Part shown: in pieces, positions 7,288-15,149 of the stretch
How the letters are laid out: each line of letters opens with the position of its first letter
How positions within the stretch are numbered: the stretch's first letter is position 1
Assembly: GCA_049682815.1 (NCBI GenBank)
Contig: JBAUII010000019.1
Location: forward strand, 1-21,845
Length of the DNA: 21,845 bases
Direction of reading: 5' to 3'
DNA from: DASWID01 sp049682815
GTDB lineage: Bacteria; Desulfobacterota_D; UBA1144; Nemesobacterales; CSP1-2
The notes under the pieces: model-generated
What the model saw: only the letters and a program-made list of their open reading frames with translations
Told to the model about the DNA's origin: nothing
The model's database searches: none
Position numbers and translations under genes: made by a program

Positions 7288-7509
7288 ATGCTTTGTTCTA
7301 ATTGGGGGTTTGAAAATCCTGAGGAAATGAATTTTTGTGGCAAGTGTGCTACCTCACTTGGACCTGGTTGTCCAAATCGCAGTTTTAAAAACCCGGCTGG
7401 ATCGCGCTCAAGCGATACGCCGCCCCCGGAGTTAGAGCGAGCTGATGTAAGGGCACGACAACTGTGCAGGGAGGGTGGTGAACCCTCCAAATTATTCTCG
7501 GGATTGTGA
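7288..7509 (+). pseudogene. Chimeric remnant of a zinc-ribbon/cyclase/ATPase/TPR regulator
   Basis: A 73-codon reading frame made of two parts of one large protein family. Its first 36 residues (MLCSNWGFENPEEMNFCGKC) align with the double zinc ribbon that opens the intact 1122-aa protein at 11537. Two zinc ligands have changed: Cys to Trp in CSNW and Cys to Arg in CPNR. From about residue 48 (PPPELERADVRARQLCREGG) it resembles the region just before the TPR repeats in family members. The cyclase and ATPase domains are missing. Base composition also shifts from A+T-rich to G+C-rich near 7385, which marks the likely deletion junction. It is convergent with the sigma-54 activator and very probably not functional. 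Confidence 0.7.
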
Positions 7510-7533
7510 GGGGATTGGATTGGGAAATGTATC

Positions 7534-9081
7534 CTATTGTGTCTTGATGCTATATCGCTTCATCTTTTTGATCAAACCCCAGCGGCTCAATCCCAACGTT
7601 TTCGCTGTCCGCCGTTGATTATGTTTGCACGTTTGTAGCGCTTCCAAAATCAGGTGCTTCTCTAATTCCTCCACTGTCTCCTTCAACGAGCGCATCGGCA
7701 TTAGCTTCGATGGCACCCTCACGCTGCCCCTATTCCGAATGACCTCTAATAGATCTTCCTCCGTTATTACTCTTCGTGGAGTCAAAACTACCAACCGCTT
7801 CATCTCGCTCTCCAACTCTCTCACATTTCCCGGCCAGGGGTAATTTGTAAGACAGCCGAGCGCCGTTGCCGAAAGCTTCTTCGGTTCCTTATTCATTTCC
7901 TGACAGTACTTACCCAAGAAATAGTTCGCCAGGAGCGGAATATCCTCCGGGATTTCTCGGAGCGCCGGCATCTGGATATGGATCACTTTCAGGCGATAGT
8001 AAAGATCCTTGCGAAAGCTCCCGTTTTTAATTTCCGCTTCTAGGTTCTTATTCGTCGCTGCCAGGATTCGCGCATACACGGGAATCTCTCTCCTCCCTCC
8101 CACGCGTTCGATCACTCCCTCTTGCAGCACACGAAGAATCTTGGCTTGTGCTGCAAGGCTCAGGTCTCCAATCTCGTCCAAGAGCAAGGTCCCGCACTTG
8201 GCCGCCTCAAACTTCCCAATTCGTTGCTCTACACCTGTAGCTACCCCTTTCTCAATCCCAAACAGTTCACTCTCAACGAGGGTTTCCGGTAGAGCTGCAC
8301 AATTTAACGCGACAAATGGACTCCGTGTGCGTGAACTGTTGTAGTGAATCGCCTTGGCCACCAGTTCCTTACCCGTTCCACTTTCTCCTGTAATTAAGAC
8401 GTTAACGGAACTGTCGCTAATCTCTTCGATTAACCTCACAACATTTTGAATCTGTGGACTCGTACCGAGTATACTTTGTGTAGAAAATCGTCCCTCAGCT
8501 TCCTTCCATAACTGCGTGTTCTCCTGCAAGAGTTGCTCTTGACGACGTTTCAATTCCCCAACCAACTGCGCCGTTTCGATGGCGGTAGCCGCGTGTGCAG
8601 CCAAGGCTTCTAAAATCTCCTCGTGGTCATTAATGAATACCCCATTCTTTTTATTTAACACCTGGAACGTCCCGATGACCTCTCCTTGCTGAGTCTTAAG
8701 CGGAACAACAAGCAGGCTTCGCGTGCGATACCCCGTCTGCCCATCGATTTTCTTATAGAAGCGTGGATCTTGGTAGGCGTCTTCCACATTGATTGTTTGA
8801 CCGGTCATGGCGGCGGCTCCAGCAATCCCCAGCCGGGCATCAAATCGTATCTGCGTGCCGTCAAGCGTCACTATCGACCAGAGTTCCTGTTTCTCCCGGT
8901 CCAGCAGGAAAATGCTTGCCCGGTCCGCTTCCACGAGTCGCGCGGCTTCCCGTGCGATCAGACTCAAAAGAGCAGGCAGATCCCTCTCTGCATTCATCTT
9001 CTGACAGATCTTTAGGATTATCGGAAGCTTTTCATCAATCTGGTTTTGCCGACGAGAATTTGATCGTTTGATAGAAGGCAT
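7534..9081 (-). CDS. GAF-AAA+-Fis sigma-54-dependent transcriptional activator
   Basis: A 515-residue bacterial enhancer-binding protein. A GAF sensor domain (about 20-175) is followed by a short coiled linker (about 176-198), then a sigma-54-interacting AAA+ domain (about 203-430): Walker A GESGTGKE (232-239), Walker B LLLDEIGD (299-306), arginine-finger region FRKDLYYRL (357-364). A Fis-type helix-turn-helix closes it (about 467-510). The sigma-54-contact loop, normally GAFTGA, reads GVATGV (279-284), which lacks the key aromatic residue. The GAF domain should bind a small ligand, and there is no receiver domain, so control is by ligand rather than phosphorylation. It diverges from a sigma-54 promoter at 9360-9374, an obvious target. 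It is richer in G+C than its neighbours, which hints at transfer. The start at 9081 has a purine-rich ribosome binding site (GGAGGAAAGGGGAATGCC context). Confidence 0.9.
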   Translation of the reverse strand: MPSIKRSNSRRQNQIDEKLPIILKICQKMNAERDLPALLSLIAREAARLVEADRASIFLLDREKQELWSIVTLDGTQIRFDARLGIAGAAAMTGQTINVEDAYQDPRFYKKIDGQTGYRTRSLLVVPLKTQQGEVIGTFQVLNKKNGVFINDHEEILEALAAHAATAIETAQLVGELKRRQEQLLQENTQLWKEAEGRFSTQSILGTSPQIQNVVRLIEEISDSSVNVLITGESGTGKELVAKAIHYNSSRTRSPFVALNCAALPETLVESELFGIEKGVATGVEQRIGKFEAAKCGTLLLDEIGDLSLAAQAKILRVLQEGVIERVGGRREIPVYARILAATNKNLEAEIKNGSFRKDLYYRLKVIHIQMPALREIPEDIPLLANYFLGKYCQEMNKEPKKLSATALGCLTNYPWPGNVRELESEMKRLVVLTPRRVITEEDLLEVIRNRGSVRVPSKLMPMRSLKETVEELEKHLILEALQTCKHNQRRTAKTLGLSRWGLIKKMKRYSIKTQ

Positions 9082-9175
9082 TCCCCTTTCCTCCTAAGTA
9101 TTATCGAAGCCACCGGACGTTAATTTTCGGCCCGTCGTCAACACCTAGAATGGCTAACCACAGAGGGTTTCTTTT

Positions 9176-9205
9176 AGTGTAGCACGGGAATGAGATAAAT
9201 GTCAA
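9176..9205 (-). promoter_or_regulatory. Likely sigma-70 promoter of the sigma-54 activator
   Basis: On the minus strand, TTGACA (9205-9200), an 18-base spacer and TACACT (9181-9176), 95-124 bases before the ATG at 9081. The perfect -35 box and fair -10 box make a good match. A palindrome at 9213-9223 just upstream could allow regulation. Confidence 0.5.
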
Positions 9206-9212
9206 CGGAGTA

Positions 9213-9223
9213 GACACAGTGTC
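9213..9223. promoter_or_regulatory. Palindrome GACACAGTGTC, possible enhancer or operator
   Basis: Perfect 5-1-5 inverted repeat, about 143 bases upstream of the -24 element at 9360 and just upstream of the activator's -35 box. It is placed where an enhancer-binding protein site or autoregulatory operator would be expected. Short, so chance occurrence is possible. Confidence 0.35.
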
Positions 9224-9359
9224 AATGATGTGAACCATTTATTGGAGATATCAGTTATTCTCGGGCATTCTGAAATCCCATAGTTAAAGAATGTAATTAG
9301 CTGATTTTTATATATTTTTTATTGCACCTATTCTCAATCCCTCGGCTAATGCCCAGGCC

Positions 9360-9374
9360 TGGCACACCTCTTGC
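9360..9374 (+). promoter_or_regulatory. Sigma-54 (-24/-12) promoter, copy 1
   Basis: TGGCAC-N5-TTGC, with GG at 9361-9362 and GC at 9373-9374, has exactly the spacing of the sigma-54 consensus. It lies 41 bases before a Shine-Dalgarno sequence and divergent to a sigma-54 activator gene. A matching promoter at 17342-17357 has the same surroundings, which makes chance unlikely. Confidence 0.85.
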
Positions 9375-9415
9375 GATTCAATATAAGCAAAAATCAAACA
9401 AGGAGGTCACACAAA

Positions 9416-9670
9416 ATGAGTAGGACAATCGCTATCGCAACAGTGAGCTTAGTCCTTAGCTTTCCGACCCTGTCCTTTGCTAGTGGGCACATGGACCTAT
9501 ACACAAAGCCGACCTCTCAGAGTGAAGTTAAGAACGAGATAAAAGGCGCAGGAGTAGAGAAGGATTTTACGAGCTTCTACACCAGTCCGAAATCAATGCG
9601 CAAGCCCTTCATTAACGCCAGATGCGCAATCGAACGACGAGCATCTCTTGATCATCGGTGTTCGAATTGA
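9416..9670 (+). CDS. Small secreted or periplasmic protein of unknown function
   Basis: An 84-residue product with a typical signal peptide: a basic start (MSRT), a hydrophobic core (residues 5-20) and a likely cleavage site near FAS-G at 21-24. The mature part is short and I do not recognise it. The start at 9416 is chosen for AGGAGGT at 9401-9407; an earlier TTG at 9371 lies inside the sigma-54 promoter. It is the first gene after that promoter, so probably expressed with the downstream monooxygenase and 93-aa genes. The C-terminal third is odd (many Arg and Cys). Shifting by one base gives a more protein-like tail (DAQSNDEHLLIIGVRIERYP) ending at 9689, so a frameshift in the last 25 codons is possible. 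Confidence 0.6.
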   Translation: MSRTIAIATVSLVLSFPTLSFASGHMDLYTKPTSQSEVKNEIKGAGVEKDFTSFYTSPKSMRKPFINARCAIERRASLDHRCSN

Positions 9671-9783
9671 AAGGTATCCTAGAGGATAAGCTTAAGCTTA
9701 GAGGGAAGCTCGATTAGACAAAATCTCGTGCTTCTCTTCTAAAAAATGATTGTGCAAAAATCTGAAAAGGGGAGGTAAAAGCT

Positions 9784-10887
9784 ATGGATTGGGGACTACA
9801 TTTTCCATCACATATACATTCTTGGAAGTGGGTTTCATATGGGGAAGAAAAAGGGTTTTCCTACTATATGCCGTACGATAGCATTGGTAGTGATGTCTAT
9901 GAGACCCTGGCGTTATGTGCTGTAAATACAAAATCGATAAAATTGGGCCCCGGGGTAACAAGCCCAAGGTCAAGGATCGCCCCTGTAACCGCCCGGGCAA
10001 TGGCAACCCTTAATGAGCTGGCACCCGGAAGGTGTGTAATGGGTTTCGGTACTGGGAACACAGCCAGGCGGGCTTGGGGCATGCCGGCAGCGAAACTTGA
10101 CGAAGTCAGGGAATATGTGGAGATATGCAGGTAGATGTTTAAAGGAGAAGAAGCTCCATATGTAGAGGGTCCGGATAAATATATGAAAGAGGAGAGACAT
10201 CGTTATGTAAAGTTTCTGAGTCCCGATTGGGGATTCATCAACATCAAGGATCCTATTCCAATATCTTTAGCCGGTAGTGGCCCCAGAATGCTGGAGTTGG
10301 CTGGAGAGATTGGCGACGGAATTATTTTGCTCGGCGCCATAGGTGAATCTTTTGTTGAATATTGCATGGAGCATATAAAAATCGGGGCACGAAGAGCGGG
10401 AAGAGACGCTTACAGCCTGTATAAAATTGTGCTAACAGCTTTTCATATTTTACAGGATGGAGAAACACTAGAGTCTAAATCAGTAAAGCAATCGGTAGGT
10501 CCTGTTGTGGCAGTCTGTATGAATATTGCGGCTCTATCACTGGCTAATTACGAAAGGGCAAGCGGAAAAGCCAAGGGTGAGCCTCTTCCAGAGGATATAC
10601 GCGAAGGTGTGATGAACTTCACCGACGCATACCCAGGAAGGAAAGCGGATATTGAAAGGCGACATATGAAGCTCTACGGAAGTTATTTCGTGTGGAACGA
10701 AGAATATGATTCTCTCATCACACCGGAGATGATAAAGACCTCGACGCTCGTCGGCTCTGCTGAGGAAATCATAGAGACTGTTCATAGACTAGAGTCCCAA
10801 GGCATAAACCAGGTTATGATAGCTCCCCTTCCTGAACCACATCAATCGATAGATAGTTTTCATGAAAAGATTATGTGCAAATATTAG
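9784..10887 (+). pseudogene. Luciferase-like (LLM) flavin/F420-dependent monooxygenase, interrupted by TAG
   Basis: One 367-codon frame of the bacterial luciferase-like superfamily, broken by a single in-frame TAG at 10132-10134. The first part has the family's N-terminal barrel features (ETLALCAVNTKSIKLGPGVT, then RAMATLNELAPGR and MGFGTGNTA). The second part continues in frame with ISLAGSGPRMLELAGEIGDG and a C-terminal STLVGSAEEI. Enzymes of this group use reduced flavin or F420, with oxygen or another acceptor, on small organic substrates. The TAG is immediately followed by ATG, but no separate ribosome binding site is evident. GGGGAGG lies before the true start at 9784. Nonsense mutation, sequencing error or stop-codon read-through could each explain it. 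The gene sits in the sigma-54 operon, 113 bases after the secreted protein and 82 before the 93-aa gene. Confidence 0.8.
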
Positions 10888-10969
10888 AAAAAAGATTGGA
10901 TAGAAAATTATGGAGTCAATATATTAAGTCGGTATAAGGATTAAATCAAAATAAGAGGAGGTGATTAAG

Positions 10970-11251
10970 ATGCCTAAATTTGTCGCAATTCATCCGGTAA
11001 ATCCACCAGTAATGCCGGACGCAGTAGGACCATTAGCGAAGAAGTGTAAAGCCGGAGTCAGCCTTGATGCTTATTGGGTTAGGAGTTGGTTGCAGTTAAA
11101 TGAGAAAGGTGAGGTAACTAAGGTGTTCTGCGAATGGGATGGGAAAGATGCCGAATCTGTACGCAAGTCATTAGCTGCATCGCTACCTGAACTGCCACCA
11201 TCTGAAGGTATATTCCCAATAGCTGAGATACACGGCGAAGACTTTAGATGA
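10970..11251 (+). CDS. Conserved 93-aa protein, DUF4242-like, copy 1
   Basis: A small soluble protein (MPKFVAIHPVNPP...AEIHGEDFR). It is about 84% identical by eye to the protein at 17590-17871, with no gaps. I do not know its function. Its layout (MPKF..IHP at the start, a central AYW, FCEWDGKDAESV, then a final IFPIAEIHG) loosely resembles the DUF4242 domain that begins the cyclase at 2616-3455, so a small ferredoxin-like ligand- or metal-binding fold is plausible. The ATG at 10970 is preferred to the GTG at 10961, because that GTG lies within a very strong ribosome binding site (AGGAGGTGAT, 10956-10965). It ends the sigma-54 operon and is followed at once by a terminator. The strong site suggests high expression when induced. 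Confidence 0.8.
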   Translation: MPKFVAIHPVNPPVMPDAVGPLAKKCKAGVSLDAYWVRSWLQLNEKGEVTKVFCEWDGKDAESVRKSLAASLPELPPSEGIFPIAEIHGEDFR

Positions 11252-11261
11252 CATTCTGCTA

Positions 11262-11300
11262 AGAGGCACTGTAAGAACAGTTGACGTTCCCAGTGCCTCT
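11262..11300 (+). terminator. Hairpin terminator after 93-aa protein copy 1
   Basis: AGAGGCACTG (11262-11271) and CAGTGCCTCT (11291-11300) pair perfectly over 10 bases around a 19-base loop, 10 bases after the stop codon. The T-run is missing (ATAAATC follows), so termination efficiency is uncertain. A comparable hairpin follows the paralogue at 17883-17925. Confidence 0.65.
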
Positions 11301-11536
11301 ATAAATCAAATGGGGCAATTATAATGAGCCCATTCTTATTTAAGGTAAAAATTTTCCCCTTCGTTCTTTTTCTGTTACTTGGTAGATTCTTGGAGAATAT
11401 TTTTTTCCATATATTTAAATTCTAATTTTTCCCCATTCGTATCGCAGAGACGCAAAATCTTGCCTTAATTATAACAGGACATACCTTTCTGTAATTCCTA
11501 CGTCTTTTGTTGTAAACTACATCCAGGGGTTGAATA

Positions 11537-14500
11537 ATGCTTTGCACAAGCTGCGGGTTTGAAAATCCTGGAGGAGCTAATTTTTGCGGCCAATGTGGAA
11601 CCAAGTTTGAAACTAAGTGTCAAAACTGTGGTAGAGAAAATCCTCTAACTCATAAATTTTGCTATGTATGTGGTCATAGGCTTAGTGAAAGTGCTAAAGT
11701 TAAAGCTAATTTAGATGACCCACAGAGTTACATTCCTAAACATCTAGCTGAGAAAATCCTCAGCAGTAGAGCCAGCCTTGAGGGGGAGCGTAAGCAGGTA
11801 ACTGTGCTCTTTGCCGACGTATCTGGGTTTACTGCTCTATCTGAGAAACTAGACCCCGAAGATGTCCGAACCATAATGAATAGATGCTTTGAGATTATTA
11901 TAGAAGAAGTACATCGCTACGAAGGGATTATTAATCAGTTTACAGGAGACGGAGTTATGTCTATTTTTGGAGCCCCTGTTGCTTTAGAGGACCACCCATA
12001 CAAAGCTGTGAATGCAGCTTTAGCAATACAGAGAGGGCTTAAAAAATATGGAGAAGAGCTTAAAAAAGAGAGTGGTATAGACCTTAGAATGAGAATTGGG
12101 CTCAACACCGGACTCGTTGTAGTAGGTAAGATAGGAACAGACCTCAGAATGGATTACACTGCAATGGGAGATACCACTAACCTTGCATCAAGACTTGAGA
12201 CCCTTGCAGAGCCAGGAACGATTCTTATAGGTGATAATACTCATAGACTAATTAAAGACAAATTCAACACTAAATCACTGGGGGGACTACAGGTAAAGGG
12301 TAAGGAAGCACCTGTTAAGGCATATCAGGTTTTAAGTTTAATGAGATCAACAACACCACTTGATATTGCAAAGGAACGAGGGCTTACAAGGTTTGTAGGA
12401 AGAGAGAAAGAGATTGACACTTTTAAACACAGACTAACTAAGGCTATAGAAGGACTTGGGCAAGTAGTAGTTATTGTTGGAGAACCAGGCCTTGGAAAGT
12501 CCCGACTCATATATGAATTTAGAAGGTCAATTGACGAGAAGAGTACTACATATCTGGAGGCAAGGTGTCTCTCCTATGGGAAATCTACCCCATATCTACC
12601 AGTGATCGAATTATTAAGGAGCAACTTTAGAGTGGAAGTAGGAGATGAAGAGCATACAATAAGGCAGAAATTTGAGGCTAGCATAAAAAGGATGGACCCA
12701 AATTTAGAGTGGACTCTTCCCTATTTCTACCATCTACTATCCTTGAGAGGAAAAGAACATGCTTTAAGAGAACTAGATGAAACAGAGATAAAAAGAAGGA
12801 CGTATGAGGCAATAAAAGCAGTTACACTGAGGGGAAGTCAATCAAGACCTCTTTTTTTTGTGATTGAGAACGTCCACTGGATGGACAGCGCGTCAGAGCA
12901 GTTTTTAAATTACCTTGTGGGAAGCATTGCAAGGAGTTCTATAATGATGGTAGTTTCATCCCGTCCCGGATATGTTCCTTCATTCACAGATAAATCCTAC
13001 TATACACAGATAACCCTTAGTCCCCTTTCAGATATGGACTGTGATACGATGCTCAAGGATTTATTAAAAGCCGAAAACATCTCAGCCGAGCTAAGGGAGT
13101 TAGTCCTTAGCAAATGCGAGGGGAATCCATTTTATTTAGAAGAGGTAGTAAAGGACTTTTTGGAGGAGGGGATAATAAGGCAAGCTAATGGGAAATACGT
13201 CCTAATTAAAGAGGCATCTAAGCTGAGAGTGCCTGGGACAATACACAACGTCATTATGAGCAGAATTGACAGATTGGATGAAAACCTAAAGAAGACCCTT
13301 CAATATGCGTCTGTGATTGGTAGAGAATTTCCCCTTGGCCTCTTAAAACAGATAACGAGATTCGGGGAAGAGATACATGAGTATCTTGGCAAACTTAAGG
13401 GGTCGGAGCTTATATATGAGAAAGGAATTTATCCAGAGCCTGAGTATTTATTCAAACATGCCCTCACTCAAGAGGCTACTTATAACACCATGCTTCTAAG
13501 TAAGAGAAGAGAACTGCATTGCTCAATTGGCAAGGCTTTAGAAGAGCTTCACAGAGAAAGGTTAGAGGATTACTACGAGACCCTAGCTTATCATTTTCAC
13601 CTTGGCGATAATAAAGAAAAGGCACTTAAGTTTTCGACACTAGCAGGGGATAAGTCTTTTAGGTTTCATTCCACAAGGGAGGCAAAGGACTATTACGAAA
13701 AAGGGATTAAACTAACAGAAGAAATGACTAATAACAGAAAGAATCAGCTTACCAAAATTGACCTTACGCTTAAGTTGGTGAAGGCTCTCAGGTTCTTTGA
13801 ATCGCCCGAGCAAACACTAAGGGTTCTAAAAGAAGTAGAGGAACTTGCAAGAAAGTTAGGAAACCAAAAAGCACTTGCAAAGATACTTTCATCTATAAGT
13901 CTTTTAACCGTTATCTCAGGAAAAAATCAAGAAGATGGTATTAAATATGGTGAACAATCCCTCAAACTGGCTAGTAGACTCAAGGATGATAAACTCATAT
14001 CTTCTGCCTATTACTCCCTCAGTCTCGCATATTATTTTACAAGGTACATTCCTAAGACAATTGAGATTATAAAAAAATCATACAACTTTAATAAAAAAAC
14101 AGGAGATTTTTTTGAAGCTAGTCATTGCCTCTTAATTCTAGGCCTTTCTTACTGGCACGGAGGAAACTACGTTGGTGGAACTAGGTATTTAAAAGAAGCC
14201 AGGAAACTCGCAGAAGAGAGAAAAGCGCCAACCATGGTAGCTCATACCTATTGTGGTCATGGCGGGTATGGCCTATTTTATGGAAATATTAAAGAGGGCA
14301 TTGAAGATTGCCAAAGGGGTATGGAACTCTTTGAGGGATTAGGAGACCTTTACTATTATTTGATAACATCTGGATGTTACTGGTACGGTTATTATAAAAC
14401 CACAGGAGACAAAGAGGCGATTAAACATCTGGAGGGAATTATAAAGACAAAAGAAGACAAGAATATGTGGATATGGCAGCCTATGTTTTATTCCTATCTT

Positions 14501-14905
14501 TCGGATATTTATACTGATCTCAAAGAGTTAAGTTCAGCCCTAGAATTTTCCAAAACAGCTATAAATATAGCTCAAAGGGCTGGAAACAAATTAGAAGAAG
14601 GACGGGCATGGATTGCTCTCGGAAATGTCTATCTCAAAAAGGAACCTAAGGATTGGCATAAAGCCGAAGAAAGCTTTAAAGAAAGCGTTGAATCTTTTGA
14701 CAAGATAGGAGCAAAGTCGGGTTTGGGAATGAGCTACTTCAACTTGGGTGCTATATATAAAGACTTAGGCAGAAATGGGGAGTCAAAAAGATATCTAAGT
14801 AAAGCTCTAGCAATTTGTGAGAAAGCAGGGTTAAGGTGGTATTTAGAAAAATCAACGGAGGCATTAGCTGAGATAACCGATGCTAAAACTAGTAGCGGCT
14901 TCTAG
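11537..14905 (+). CDS. Zinc-ribbon / class III nucleotide cyclase / AAA-type ATPase / TPR regulator
   Basis: A 1122-residue multidomain signalling protein. Two zinc ribbons open it (Cys 3, 6, 17, 20 and Cys 28, 31, 42, 45). A class III cyclase domain covers about 85-265, with metal-binding Asp 94 (LFADVSGFT) and Asp 138 (FTGDGVM), and Asn 215 and Arg 219 (TTNLASR). The purine-selecting positions hold Gln 134 and Thr 208 instead of Lys and Asp, so substrate choice is unclear. A STAND-like ATPase follows: Walker A GEPGLGKS (315-322) and Walker B region PLFFVIENVHWMD (438-450), with Asn 445 where Asp is usual. TPR-like repeats fill about 680-1110. Such proteins are thought to couple protein-protein sensing to cyclic nucleotide output. 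No Shine-Dalgarno sequence is obvious before the ATG at 11537. It is the intact relative of the remnants at 7288-7509 and 16020-16973. Confidence 0.88.
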   Translation: MLCTSCGFENPGGANFCGQCGTKFETKCQNCGRENPLTHKFCYVCGHRLSESAKVKANLDDPQSYIPKHLAEKILSSRASLEGERKQVTVLFADVSGFTALSEKLDPEDVRTIMNRCFEIIIEEVHRYEGIINQFTGDGVMSIFGAPVALEDHPYKAVNAALAIQRGLKKYGEELKKESGIDLRMRIGLNTGLVVVGKIGTDLRMDYTAMGDTTNLASRLETLAEPGTILIGDNTHRLIKDKFNTKSLGGLQVKGKEAPVKAYQVLSLMRSTTPLDIAKERGLTRFVGREKEIDTFKHRLTKAIEGLGQVVVIVGEPGLGKSRLIYEFRRSIDEKSTTYLEARCLSYGKSTPYLPVIELLRSNFRVEVGDEEHTIRQKFEASIKRMDPNLEWTLPYFYHLLSLRGKEHALRELDETEIKRRTYEAIKAVTLRGSQSRPLFFVIENVHWMDSASEQFLNYLVGSIARSSIMMVVSSRPGYVPSFTDKSYYTQITLSPLSDMDCDTMLKDLLKAENISAELRELVLSKCEGNPFYLEEVVKDFLEEGIIRQANGKYVLIKEASKLRVPGTIHNVIMSRIDRLDENLKKTLQYASVIGREFPLGLLKQITRFGEEIHEYLGKLKGSELIYEKGIYPEPEYLFKHALTQEATYNTMLLSKRRELHCSIGKALEELHRERLEDYYETLAYHFHLGDNKEKALKFSTLAGDKSFRFHSTREAKDYYEKGIKLTEEMTNNRKNQLTKIDLTLKLVKALRFFESPEQTLRVLKEVEELARKLGNQKALAKILSSISLLTVISGKNQEDGIKYGEQSLKLASRLKDDKLISSAYYSLSLAYYFTRYIPKTIEIIKKSYNFNKKTGDFFEASHCLLILGLSYWHGGNYVGGTRYLKEARKLAEERKAPTMVAHTYCGHGGYGLFYGNIKEGIEDCQRGMELFEGLGDLYYYLITSGCYWYGYYKTTGDKEAIKHLEGIIKTKEDKNMWIWQPMFYSYLSDIYTDLKELSSALEFSKTAINIAQRAGNKLEEGRAWIALGNVYLKKEPKDWHKAEESFKESVESFDKIGAKSGLGMSYFNLGAIYKDLGRNGESKRYLSKALAICEKAGLRWYLEKSTEALAEITDAKTSSGF

Positions 14906-14973
14906 CCGCGAATTTAGTGGCTTGCTGTTGGTTCAGCAAAATGAATTTGATGATTATTCTCATGAATGAATGG

Positions 14974-15037
14974 TCAGACAACTCTCCCCTCACGCCCATC
15001 CTTACCTTCCCCCGTCAAGTGGGAAGGAACTGTCTGA
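14974..15037. repeat. Two-stem intergenic repeat element
   Basis: An outer stem TCAGACA/TGTCTGA (14974-14980, 15031-15037) encloses CCTTCCC/GGGAAGG (15005-15011, 15021-15027). The inner strand has the CTCCCCTCACGCCC...CCTTCCC...GGGAAGG look of a common intergenic repeat class. Only one copy is in the window. It lies between the cyclase and SDR genes. Confidence 0.5.
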
Positions 15038-15149
15038 ACTTCAGTGTCTCCTATAGAATCTATGAGGCTAACTACAATCTTTTTTTGAGTATATTCGTGT
15101 TCATTAGTAGCTAAATATTACCTACAAATAATGAAGGAGAGGCATCATT

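Larger units (their letters stand above)
9082..9415. other. Divergent regulatory region between the activator and its likely target operon
   Basis: It holds the activator's likely sigma-70 promoter (9176-9205, minus strand), an 11-base palindrome (9213-9223), the 13-base box GCTGATTTTTATA (9300-9312), a sigma-54 promoter (9360-9374) and the ribosome binding site AGGAGGT (9401-9407). The box, the promoter, TATAAGCAA (9382-9390) and the ribosome binding site all recur with the same spacing at 17282-17389. Confidence 0.75.

Noticed and set aside
9687..9700. 14-base palindrome TAAGCTTAAGCTTA
   Set aside because: It is an A+T-rich self-complementary stretch without a loop, T-run or second copy, so chance is the simplest explanation.
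9782..10200. Minus-strand ORFs antisense to the luciferase-like gene
   Set aside because: They are shadows of the real plus-strand coding frame, which has clear family motifs.
10961..10972. GTG start three codons upstream for the 93-aa protein
   Set aside because: The GTG is part of the ribosome binding site; ATG 10970 is correctly spaced, and the paralogue shows the same arrangement.
14917..15114. 65-codon ORF between the cyclase and SDR genes
   Set aside because: It runs through a repeat-like stem-loop (14974-15037), has no ribosome binding site and no family resemblance.
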